The notes under the pieces are model-generated. The model had not been told where the DNA came from and did no database searches. It was given only the letters and a program-made list of their open reading frames with translations. From a bacterium (GTDB lineage Bacteria > Desulfobacterota > GWC2-55-46 > DRQE01), in NCBI GenBank assembly GCA_027017505.1, contig JALUQR010000213.1, forward strand, positions 1 to 7,270: a DNA stretch of 7,270 bases. Direction: 5' to 3'. This document shows, in pieces, positions 1 to 6,269 of the stretch; within the stretch, counting starts at the first letter, position 1, and each line of letters starts with the position of its first letter. Position numbers and translations under genes: made by a program.

Positions 1-2
1 GT

Positions 3-89
3 CATGAGGACATATTTCCCTTGATTTATAAGATGTTACGAAGTACTGGATATCACGAAATACAGCATATTTTGGTCCGAAATCGGTAA
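3..89 (+). other. Possible 3' end of an upstream gene (uncertain)
   Basis: A frame open from the window edge (codons from base 3) runs 28 codons to TAA at 87-89, ending in ...HILVRNR. I do not recognise it. Its codons (ATT, TAT, TTA, CGA, AAT) are more AT-rich than those of the genes downstream. A rival reading exists: on the minus strand an ATG at 93-91 opens a frame that leaves the window to the left without a stop, which would be a divergent gene. A short open stretch like this can occur by chance, so neither reading is secure. Confidence 0.25.
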
Positions 90-97
90 CCATTACC
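85..97. promoter_or_regulatory. Short perfect inverted repeat upstream of rnfB
   Basis: GGTAA (85-89) and TTACC (93-97) form a perfect 5-base inverted repeat around a 3-base centre. It lies 43 bases before the rnfB start, just upstream of an AT-rich run containing TATAAA (98-103). It could be half-sites for a dimeric regulator near the rnfB promoter. No well-spaced -35/-10 pair stands out here: TTGGTC at 72-77 lies 20 bases from TATAAA. It is too short to exclude chance. Confidence 0.2.
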
Positions 98-139
98 TAT
101 AAATAATAAAACTACCTTAAGAAAGGAAGGCTTGTAATC

Positions 140-1000
140 ATGCAGGTTGTTTTCCTTATAGCCCTTATGGTGATGGGAGGACTGGGCATATTTTTTTCCA
201 TCTTTCTTGCCATAGCGAACAAGAAACTTGCGGTAAAGATAGACCCGAAGGTGGAGAAGATATACGAGGAGCTACCACAGACCAACTGTGGTGCCTGCGG
301 GTATGCGGGCTGTTTTCAGCTTGCAGAGAGCATTGCCACTGGCAGTGCACCCATTAACGCGTGTCCTGTGGGAGGACAGGAGATGGTGGATAAAATAGCA
401 CAACTGATGGGCGTGGAGAGTGTGGACGCAAAAAGGCTCATTGCGGTGGTGCTCTGCAGGGGCGGACACAGAGAGACCGTAAAGAACGCGGTATACAGGG
501 GAGACAGAACATGTGCCTCTGCAAACCTCACCGGTGGAGAGAAGGCATGTGCATACTCATGCCTTGGCTACGGAGACTGCGTTGACGCATGCAGGTTCGA
601 GGCCATGGAGATGAACGACAACGGACTACCCGTTGTGTTCTACGATAAGTGCGTTGGCTGTGGTGCCTGCGCAAGGGCATGCCCCAGAGATATAATAGAG
701 ATGCACCCGGAGGACAGAAAGCTCTTTGTGTTCTGCAAGAACAGGGACAAGGGCGCACAGGCAAAGAAGGTTTGCAAGGTGGCCTGCATAGGGTGTGGAC
801 TCTGCGTTAAGGATTGCGAGGTGCCAGGCGGGATAACCATAAAGGATAACCTTGCGGTAATAAACTACGAACTCTGCCCGCAGGACGATAAACCCACAAA
901 GAGGTGTCCCACAAAGTGCATACTCTTTGGTGAACCAGAAAAAATGACGAGCCAGGCCTTCTATGCAGAGAGGTTAGATAGGGCAAGTGGAGAAGAGTAA
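140..1000 (+). CDS. rnfB: RnfB-type electron transport subunit (ferredoxin-like, membrane-anchored)
   Basis: The 286-residue protein matches the long RnfB form found in anaerobes. Residues about 4-26 are one membrane anchor. The RnfB-specific Fe-S domain follows, with C50, C53, C58 and C75. Ferredoxin-type cysteines come next: C137/C141/C147/C151, then C171xxC174xxC177xxxC181, then C216xxC219xxC222xxxC226 with C212 ahead. In the Rnf complex, RnfB takes electrons from ferredoxin at the cytoplasmic face and passes them into the ion-pumping membrane complex. The last motif is odd: after C246 the expected CxxC-type core is replaced by PQDDKPTKR, leaving only C246, C256 and C260, so one 4Fe-4S site looks incomplete. 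No other rnf gene is in view. The ATG at 140 follows a strong AAGGAAGG site (123-130). The family call is secure; its role in a full Rnf complex is not shown. Confidence 0.9.
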   Translation: MQVVFLIALMVMGGLGIFFSIFLAIANKKLAVKIDPKVEKIYEELPQTNCGACGYAGCFQLAESIATGSAPINACPVGGQEMVDKIAQLMGVESVDAKRLIAVVLCRGGHRETVKNAVYRGDRTCASANLTGGEKACAYSCLGYGDCVDACRFEAMEMNDNGLPVVFYDKCVGCGACARACPRDIIEMHPEDRKLFVFCKNRDKGAQAKKVCKVACIGCGLCVKDCEVPGGITIKDNLAVINYELCPQDDKPTKRCPTKCILFGEPEKMTSQAFYAERLDRASGEE

Positions 1001-1016
1001 AAAAATAGTAATATAT

Positions 1017-1054
1017 CTTTAATAAACCTTTAATCTTGGTATGTTATGCTTTAA
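1017..1054 (+). repeat. Three CTTTAA direct repeats at helical spacing over the operon promoter
   Basis: CTTTAAT occurs at 1017-1023 and 1028-1034, and CTTTAA again at 1049-1054. The starts are 11 and 21 bases apart, about one and two helical turns, so the sites would face the same side of the DNA. The first two end just upstream of the proposed -35 box and the third lies in the spacer. They could be activator or repressor sites, or an UP-like AT-rich element. The region is AT-rich, so chance is a real alternative. Confidence 0.3.
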
Positions 1055-1064
1055 ATGATATAGA
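1036..1064 (+). promoter_or_regulatory. Predicted sigma70-type promoter of the cytochrome c maturation operon
   Basis: TTGGTA (1036-1041) and TATAGA (1059-1064) are separated by exactly 17 bases, and TG at 1056-1057 gives an extended -10 (TGA-TATAGA). Each hexamer matches four of six consensus bases. The predicted transcript start is near 1071, about 24 bases before the lipoprotein ATG. The position in the only sizeable gap between rnfB and the operon supports the call. No clear terminator hairpin follows rnfB, so read-through from rnfB is also possible. Confidence 0.45.
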
Positions 1065-1094
1065 AGAACCACTAAAGATTGAAAGGGTGATACC

Positions 1095-1475
1095 ATGAAG
1101 GTGTTGCTTAAGGGGGTTTTGATAACAGCACTCTTTATGACTCTCACCGCATGTGGTGAGAACAGAAGCGTGGATCCTTCCTCACTCAGGGGATGGGAGG
1201 AACGCCCCACACTTTCACCTGCATACTTTGTGGGCAAGCAGGCACGCGCCTACAGGATAGCAAAAGAAATACCAGAGATTATAGACAGCCTCTACTGTTA
1301 CTGCGATTGCAAGAAACACTTTGGCCACAAGAGTCTTCTGACATGCTATGTTGACCTCCATGCCAGCAGATGCGAGATATGTATGGACGAGGCCATAGTT
1401 GCCTATGAACTCTACAAACAGGGGAAAGATGTGGTGGAGATAAGAAGAATAATAGATAAACGATTTTCCCGATAA
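1095..1475 (+). CDS. PCYCGC-motif lipoprotein, function unknown
   Basis: The 126-residue protein opens with a lipoprotein signal: K2 and K6, a hydrophobic stretch, then lipobox LTAC with C20 as the lipidated cysteine and Gly at +2. It should therefore sit on the periplasmic side of a membrane. The C-terminal half matches the family named for its PCYCGC motif: Y67-C68-Y-C70-D-C72, then H75, H78, C84, H89 and C93xxC96, with a helical end. The usual glycine is aspartate here and the proline is tyrosine. Six cysteines and three histidines in about 30 residues suggest metal or heme binding or thiol chemistry, but the family has no established function that I know of. It is the first gene of the cytochrome c operon, and a CcmH-like helper role is inference only. 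The ATG follows AAAGGGTGA (1082-1090). Confidence 0.85.
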   Translation: MKVLLKGVLITALFMTLTACGENRSVDPSSLRGWEERPTLSPAYFVGKQARAYRIAKEIPEIIDSLYCYCDCKKHFGHKSLLTCYVDLHASRCEICMDEAIVAYELYKQGKDVVEIRRIIDKRFSR

Positions 1476-1484
1476 CATACTGCC

Positions 1485-2051
1485 ATGAATATAAAGAACA
1501 TAGCACTGGTTCTTCTTCTTGCCCTCGCCTTTGGAGCAGGTGGATACTGGCTTGGAACAAAAAGGGCAGGTGAGGATTCCCTTCGTACGAACAGAGCGTC
1601 TACCACAGGATATTCCTCTCCAGCAAGAACCGTGGACTACCGGAGGGTGGTCATCACCCTGAAGGAACAGCTGAAGGGTACTCCCGAGGACTGGGCCATA
1701 TACGCACGCCTGGGAGACATATACTTCGGTATGAGAAGGTTCGAGGAGGCAATAGAGTATTACAAAAAGGCCATAGAGCTAAACCCTGATGATGTGGACA
1801 CCTACAACGACCTGGGGCTTTCAAACCACTATATTGGAAAGTCCCTTGAGGGGCTCAAGTACATAGAGGAGGGTATAAAGAGAAACCCGTATTATCACAG
1901 GATATGGCTCACCAAGGGGTTCATACTTGCATACGGACTTGGCAGAAAGGACGAGGCAGAAAAGGCATGGCAGATGGCACTGAAGCTTGACCCCGAGGGT
2001 CAGGTGGGCAAGGCTGCGAAGGCATATCTTGAAGAGTTCTCCAAGAAGTAA
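1485..2051 (+). CDS. Membrane-anchored TPR protein, possible apocytochrome-handling factor
   Basis: The 188-residue protein has an N-terminal hydrophobic anchor (about 6-24), a polar linker (25-65), then three tandem 34-residue TPR units at about 69-102, 103-136 and 137-171. The first is closest to consensus (W70, G77, Y80, F86, A89, A96, P101). The basic residues after the anchor leave topology uncertain. The TPR domain may face the periplasm, but this needs testing. TPR proteins such as CcmI/CycH and NrfG hold apocytochrome tails during System I maturation. A similar role beside ResB/CcsA is plausible but inferred from position. The ATG lies 9 bases after the lipoprotein stop with no good ribosome binding site, so translation may be coupled to the gene before it. 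Confidence 0.8.
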   Translation: MNIKNIALVLLLALAFGAGGYWLGTKRAGEDSLRTNRASTTGYSSPARTVDYRRVVITLKEQLKGTPEDWAIYARLGDIYFGMRRFEEAIEYYKKAIELNPDDVDTYNDLGLSNHYIGKSLEGLKYIEEGIKRNPYYHRIWLTKGFILAYGLGRKDEAEKAWQMALKLDPEGQVGKAAKAYLEEFSKK

Positions 2052-2056
2052 AGGCC

Positions 2057-3490
2057 ATGGTGGAAAGAGTGGGAGAAGTGGAAGAAAAGGTAGTATGGTA
2101 TCGCTCCATCGGTGGCAGGATATGGAGGTTCTTTAGCTCCGTAAAGCTGACCATATTCGTGCTCATAACCATAGCGGTGGTCTCCATCATAGGCACCCTT
2201 ATAGAGCAGGGGCGCCCCATGGACTACTACAGAATGATCTACGGCGAGGGCTGGGCGGTCATAATAGAACGGTTCGGCCTGGATGACATGTACCACACCC
2301 TGTGGTTCACCTCACTTCTGGGGCTTTTGGTGCTCAACATAGTGGTGTGCACACTTGAAAGATTCCCCTCAAAGTGGAGGGCACTGCTCAAGGAGAAAAA
2401 CAAAGAGGACTTCGATACCTCCATAATAGACAGACTGGGCAACAGAGAAAGGCTTCAGATTGACGGCACACTTGAGGATGTGCGCAACGGTATCGTAAAC
2501 CTTCTGAGAAAAAGGCGCTATAAGGTGAAGGTCAAGGACACAGAGGATGGCTTTATGGTCTATGCGTGGAAGGGGATTATAGGAAGGTTCGGCTCTGATG
2601 TAACCCATCTGAGCCTTCTTGTGATACTTCTGGGTGCCATGGTGGGAAGCATCTGGGGGTTCAGGGACTTCGCCCCCATTCTTGAGGGTGCGACGGTAAA
2701 GGTTCCTAACAGTGACTTCTCATTAAGACTTGAAAGATTCTGGATAGACTACTACGAAACAGGACAGATAAAGCAGTATAATTCCCTGCTCACCGTAATA
2801 GAGGACGGAAAAGAGGTGCTCACAAAACACATATGGGTGAATGAGCCCCTCTACTACAAGGGCATAAGGTTCTACCAGTCAAGCTACGGGACCGCATGGG
2901 ACCGCATACGAGAGGCAGAAGTAGGTCTGCAGAATCTCAAAGAGAACAGGATAGAGAAGCTGGTGAGACTTGGCTGGGGAGAGCTCAAAAAGATAGAGGG
3001 CACGGAGTATTCCATAAGGCTTGTGGGATATGTGTCTGACTTTGCCTTCGATGAGAGAACACGCACGGTGTTCTCAAAGTCTGCAGAGACGAAAAACCCT
3101 GCAGTCCAGCTGGAGGTCTACAGAGGGGGAAAGCTTGTGGGCAAGCCATGGCTGTTTTTCAACTATCCGGGTATAATAAAGAGCCTGCCAGATAAGAACT
3201 ACGACCTTGTGCTCACCGGATTCAGAACCATACCCTATTCGGGCATATCCATGAACAAGGACCCCGGAACCAACATAGTGTGGGTTGGTTCTGCCATAAT
3301 GGGTGTGGGCTTTATACTGGCATTCTTCGTCTACCACAGAAGGCTCTGGATAGATGTTAGGATGTGTTCCGAAAGGGCGGATGTGAAGATTGGAGGGGTG
3401 TCCAACAAAAACCCCTTTTCCTTTGAAAGGGAATTCAGCGAGATTACAGAGACAATACGCAGTATCTCGGGCAAAAACAAGGAGGCTTAA
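2057..3490 (+). CDS. resB: ResB/CcsB, System II cytochrome c biogenesis membrane protein
   Basis: This 477-residue protein is the CcsB half of the CcsBA heme exporter and cytochrome c synthetase. The ResB signature opens the protein (FFSSVKLTIF near residue 25). There are four membrane segments: about 29-49, 81-100, 183-202 and 406-425. A large extracytoplasmic domain (about 203-405) contains the conserved stretch NEPLYYKGIRFYQSSYG. H80 in DDMYHTLWF sits where fused CcsBA proteins have a conserved heme-related membrane histidine (H77 of Helicobacter hepaticus), and H184 opens the third segment. The charged tail after 425 is usual in bacterial ResB. The start lies 5 bases after the TPR stop; no strong ribosome binding site is seen, and in-frame GTG codons at 2060, 2069 and 2078 are alternatives. 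The stop is 3 bases before ccsA. Confidence 0.95.
   Translation: MVERVGEVEEKVVWYRSIGGRIWRFFSSVKLTIFVLITIAVVSIIGTLIEQGRPMDYYRMIYGEGWAVIIERFGLDDMYHTLWFTSLLGLLVLNIVVCTLERFPSKWRALLKEKNKEDFDTSIIDRLGNRERLQIDGTLEDVRNGIVNLLRKRRYKVKVKDTEDGFMVYAWKGIIGRFGSDVTHLSLLVILLGAMVGSIWGFRDFAPILEGATVKVPNSDFSLRLERFWIDYYETGQIKQYNSLLTVIEDGKEVLTKHIWVNEPLYYKGIRFYQSSYGTAWDRIREAEVGLQNLKENRIEKLVRLGWGELKKIEGTEYSIRLVGYVSDFAFDERTRTVFSKSAETKNPAVQLEVYRGGKLVGKPWLFFNYPGIIKSLPDKNYDLVLTGFRTIPYSGISMNKDPGTNIVWVGSAIMGVGFILAFFVYHRRLWIDVRMCSERADVKIGGVSNKNPFSFEREFSEITETIRSISGKNKEA
3479..3485 (+). promoter_or_regulatory. Strong ribosome binding site of ccsA inside the resB end
   Basis: AAGGAGG is read as the penultimate resB codons and is 8 bases from the ccsA ATG at 3494. 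It fixes that start over later in-frame ATGs. The same 11 bases, AGGAGGCTTAA, recur at 4402-4412 before the next gene. Confidence 0.7.
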
Positions 3491-3493
3491 GAT

Positions 3494-4396
3494 ATGAATG
3501 GCACCGAAGTAATAATGTCGCTCATGTTCTTCACCATGGCATTTGCCTTCTACTTCATTACAGCGTTATTCTACATCCTTTACTGGATATTCAGGAAGGA
3601 GTGGCTGGGCCAGAGTGCGACAGCCCTTGCATATATATCGTTTCTTTCTGTTACCATGGTGCTTATTGCAAGGACCGCTGAGTCAGGGCATGCGCCGTTT
3701 TCCAATCTGTACGAGTCCATGGTGCTCTTTGTGTGGACACTTACAGGCGGATACCTTATTATAGAGCGAAAACACAGGATGAAGGCCCTGGGAGCCATGG
3801 TTATGACGCTGGCCTTTCTTTCGGTGCTCGCTGCCTCGCTTCTTCCCTACAGGTTTAAGAGTGTGGAGCCCCTTAACCCCGCACTGCAGAACAAGTGGAA
3901 GTGGCTTGTAAACCTTCTCTCTCCAATGGGACTTGAAAAATACGCCATAGGATGGCTTGACTTCCATGTGTTCACCACATTCATAGGATACGCAGCCTTT
4001 GCAATAAGCTTTGCCCTGAGCGTGCTGTACCTTGTAAAGGAAAGATACGAGGCAAGGGGTAAAAACAGTGCACTTCTGGATGTGTTTCCCGAAACAAGGG
4101 TGCTCGATGAACTGAGCTACAGAACCATTGCATGGGGCTTTCCGTTCCTCACCATAGGTATAATATCAGGTGCCATATGGGCAAACTACGCATGGGGAGC
4201 CTACTGGAGCTGGGACCCCAAGGAGACATGGTCGCTTATAACATGGCTCATATACGCAGCATATCTGCACGCACGGGTGACCAGGGGATGGAAGGGTAGA
4301 AAGACCGCATATCTGTCAATAATAGGTTTCATGGCGGTGATATTCCTCTACTGGGGTGTGAGTTTCATACTGCCAGGGCTACATGCATACGCATAA
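3494..4396 (+). CDS. ccsA: CcsA/ResC, heme-binding cytochrome c synthetase subunit
   Basis: The 300-residue polytopic protein carries the tryptophan-rich heme-handling motif of the family: W234-G-A-Y-W238-S-W240-D241-P-K-E244-T-W246. Histidines H158, H259 and H297 are spaced 101 and 38 residues apart. Those of H. hepaticus CcsBA (H761, H858, H897) are 97 and 39 apart, so H158 and H297 likely bind heme outside the membrane and H259 lies within it. H66 in GHAPFSNLYE is another conserved family element, and the end PGLHAYA is typical. With ResB it moves heme across the membrane and attaches it to CxxCH apocytochromes. The two are separate genes here, as in Bacillus, not fused as in Helicobacter. 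Eight or so membrane helices fit the length. Confidence 0.96.
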   Translation: MNGTEVIMSLMFFTMAFAFYFITALFYILYWIFRKEWLGQSATALAYISFLSVTMVLIARTAESGHAPFSNLYESMVLFVWTLTGGYLIIERKHRMKALGAMVMTLAFLSVLAASLLPYRFKSVEPLNPALQNKWKWLVNLLSPMGLEKYAIGWLDFHVFTTFIGYAAFAISFALSVLYLVKERYEARGKNSALLDVFPETRVLDELSYRTIAWGFPFLTIGIISGAIWANYAWGAYWSWDPKETWSLITWLIYAAYLHARVTRGWKGRKTAYLSIIGFMAVIFLYWGVSFILPGLHAYA

Positions 4397-4401
4397 AAAA
4401 C

Positions 4402-4407
4402 AGGAGG
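4402..4407 (+). promoter_or_regulatory. Ribosome binding site selecting a GTG start
   Basis: AGGAGG lies 7 bases before GTG at 4415. No ATG is suitably placed: the first in-frame ATG (4454, residue 14) would remove the basic leader before the membrane anchor. This makes GTG the best start. Confidence 0.7.
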
Positions 4408-4414
4408 CTTAAAG

Positions 4415-4984
4415 GTGGCAGACAATGGGACCACAAAGAGGGGTATAAACCCCATGGCAATAGCGCTCGTGGGGGTGGCCATAGTGGTGGCAATAGTTGT
4501 GGTGTTCAGCAGACACGAGGAATACATTGCGGTAAAACAGGGCACCCCTGCACCAGAGTTCAGCCTGCCAGACCTTGAGGGAAGGATACACAAACTGTCT
4601 GACTACAGGGGCAAGGTTGTGTTCCTCAACTTCTGGGCCACATGGTGTGACCCCTGTAAGGACGAGATGCCGTCCATGGAGATGCTCCACAGAACGCTCA
4701 AGGACAAACCATTCGTGATACTGGCAGTGAGTGTGGACAAAAAAAGAGAGGATATAGAGAAGTTTTTGAGGGAATACAACATAAGCTTTCTCATACTCCA
4801 CGACCGTAAGGGCAGTGTAAAGGAGCTCTACAAGACCACGGGCGTGCCCGAGACATTCATAATAGACCAGAACGGCATAATAGCCGAGAAGGTGTGGGGC
4901 CCGAGGGACTGGACACGAAGGGAGAATCTGAAGACCATATTCAGACTGCTGGGGATTGAGCATGATGAAACACCTCAAGGGTAG
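4415..4984 (+). CDS. resA: TlpA/ResA-type thiol-disulfide oxidoreductase, membrane-anchored
   Basis: The 189-residue protein has a basic N-terminus (K8, R9), an uncleaved-looking anchor (about 14-31) and a periplasmic thioredoxin-fold domain of the AhpC-TSA/Redoxin type. The active site is W77-C78-D-P-C81. The cis-proline is P145, within GVPETFIID as in CcmG/ResA relatives, which also place a glutamate there (E146). It should reduce the CxxCH disulfide of apocytochrome c before heme attachment and be re-reduced by CcdA. WCDPC is less common than WCPPC or WCxPC variants such as WCEPC in ResA, and the acidic middle residue resembles ResA. Its end overlaps the next gene by 23 bases. It could be named tlpA instead; the ResA role is inferred from the operon. 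Confidence 0.9.
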   Translation: MADNGTTKRGINPMAIALVGVAIVVAIVVVFSRHEEYIAVKQGTPAPEFSLPDLEGRIHKLSDYRGKVVFLNFWATWCDPCKDEMPSMEMLHRTLKDKPFVILAVSVDKKREDIEKFLREYNISFLILHDRKGSVKELYKTTGVPETFIIDQNGIIAEKVWGPRDWTRRENLKTIFRLLGIEHDETPQG

Positions 4985-5507
4985 AGCCTTTTACATATTA
5001 TTTTCTGTTCTTATTGTTACAGGGGTTTTTGTCTCAACAGGTGTGCGGGCAGACACCTGGAGGAAGGCAGGTATAGAGAGGATAGGGCCTTCTGAGGCAC
5101 CAGGGTTTGTGCTGATGGATGTCATGGGCAGGGAGTTCTCGCTTGAGGACTTAAGGGGCAGGGTGGTGGTGCTTAACTTCTGGGCAACCTGGTGTCCACC
5201 CTGTAAGGAGGAGATGAAAAGCCTTGATGAGCTCAACAGGATGTTGAAAGACATGGGTGTTACGGTTGTTGCTGTAAATGACTTTGAGCCAAAAGAAAGG
5301 GTTGTGGACTTTGCAAGACGCCACAACTACAGCTTCACCATACTCATAGATGAGAAGGGTGTGGTGAGCGAGCGTTACAGGGTGGTGGTACTGCCCACCA
5401 CATACATCATAGACAGAGAGGGCAGGGCGGTCGCAAGGGTGGTTGGCTACAGGGACTGGACCGAAGAGGCCATAATAAACACACTCAGGGAGATTGCCGG
5501 GAGATGA
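4962..5507 (+). CDS. Second TlpA-type thioredoxin, periplasmic
   Basis: Counted from ATG 4962 this is a 181-residue protein. A TTG at 4956 in frame could add two residues; ATG 4962 is preferred because GGGG at 4951-4954 lies 7 bases ahead. The N-terminus looks like a cleavable signal peptide (K3, K6, R8, hydrophobic 10-28, cleavage after V-R-A30). The thioredoxin domain has W77-C78-P-P-C81 and cis-proline P145 in LPTTYIID. The cysteine and proline positions are the same as in the gene before it, so the pair looks like a tandem duplication that diverged in anchoring (cleaved here, anchored there) and in active-site chemistry. It probably acts on apocytochrome or on its neighbour, with CcdA as electron donor. 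The last bases overlap ccdA as ATGA. Confidence 0.9.
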   Translation: MMKHLKGRAFYILFSVLIVTGVFVSTGVRADTWRKAGIERIGPSEAPGFVLMDVMGREFSLEDLRGRVVVLNFWATWCPPCKEEMKSLDELNRMLKDMGVTVVAVNDFEPKERVVDFARRHNYSFTILIDEKGVVSERYRVVVLPTTYIIDREGRAVARVVGYRDWTEEAIINTLREIAGR

Positions 5508-6262
5508 CTACCCAGACCTTCATGGAGCTTGCCTTCTGGGGCAAGATGCTCGCTGCAATGGGCGGGGGTTTTATATCCTTCATCTCACCATGCGTGCTCC
5601 CGCTTGTGCCATCCTATATATCGTTCATAACAGGCATATCCTTTGAAGAGCTGGTGGGCCAGGGTGACTCCCGCAGGCTCAGAAAGGTGATACTCACCAA
5701 CTCGGTGATGTTCGTGCTCGGCTTTTCAGCGGTATTTATACTGATTCTCGGGCTTTCAGCCCAGCTCTTCGGACAGATGCTCATGGACTACAGGGATGTG
5801 GTGCGAAAGATAGGTGGCGTGGTGATAATCCTTCTCGGTGTGCATGTCATAGGGGTTATAAACATAGGGTTTCTGCAGAGGGAAAAGAGGCTTCACTTTT
5901 TCAGAGAAGGTAGCCCCGGGGTTATAGGCTCGTTTCTTGTGGGTGTGGGGTTTGCTGCGGGCTGGACACCATGTATAGGCCCGATTCTCTCTGCCATATT
6001 CACGGTGGCAGCCACATCCACAACCCCCATGGCAGGGGTACTGCTCTTTGTGGCATACTCGCTTGGACTTGCAATACCATTTCTGCTTACAGCCCTCTCC
6101 ATAAACGCATTCCTCAGATACTTCCAGAGGATAAAACGCTACATGCGCGCCATATCCATAGTTACAGGGCTTCTGCTGATTCTAACAGGGGTCTTGATAT
6201 TTACAAACTCTTTTGCTATTATAACTACATATCTCTATGCTATCCTTCCCGCAGTAGGTTAA
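5504..6262 (+). CDS. ccdA: CcdA, transmembrane thiol electron carrier
   Basis: The 252-residue polytopic protein has about six membrane helices and the two signature cysteines of the CcdA/DsbD core: C30 in FISPCVLPLVPSY and C157 in GWTPCIGPIL, both flanked by the conserved prolines. The cysteine pair takes electrons from cytoplasmic thioredoxin and hands them to periplasmic thiol proteins, here most likely the two TlpA proteins just upstream. The length is typical of CcdA and there is no periplasmic DsbD-type extension. ATG 5504 overlaps the stop of the previous gene (ATGA), which points to translational coupling and a fixed ratio of carrier to partner. Confidence 0.96.
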   Translation: MTTQTFMELAFWGKMLAAMGGGFISFISPCVLPLVPSYISFITGISFEELVGQGDSRRLRKVILTNSVMFVLGFSAVFILILGLSAQLFGQMLMDYRDVVRKIGGVVIILLGVHVIGVINIGFLQREKRLHFFREGSPGVIGSFLVGVGFAAGWTPCIGPILSAIFTVAATSTTPMAGVLLFVAYSLGLAIPFLLTALSINAFLRYFQRIKRYMRAISIVTGLLLILTGVLIFTNSFAIITTYLYAILPAVG

Positions 6263-6269
6263 TAGAGTA

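Noticed and set aside
1412..1606. Minus-strand open frames across the lipoprotein and TPR genes
   Set aside because: They overlap two genes with clear signals and domains, and lack recognisable motifs or ribosome binding sites.
4956..4961. TTG at 4956 as the start of the second TlpA gene
   Set aside because: ATG 4962 is a stronger start, has GGGG 7 bases ahead, and leaves the signal peptide unchanged.
4409..4978. A 189-codon open frame on the minus strand, almost exactly opposite the first TlpA gene
   Set aside because: The + strand protein has a clear thioredoxin fold, active site and ribosome binding site. The antisense frame stays open because the gene rarely uses codons whose complement is a stop, and its product shows no recognisable domain.
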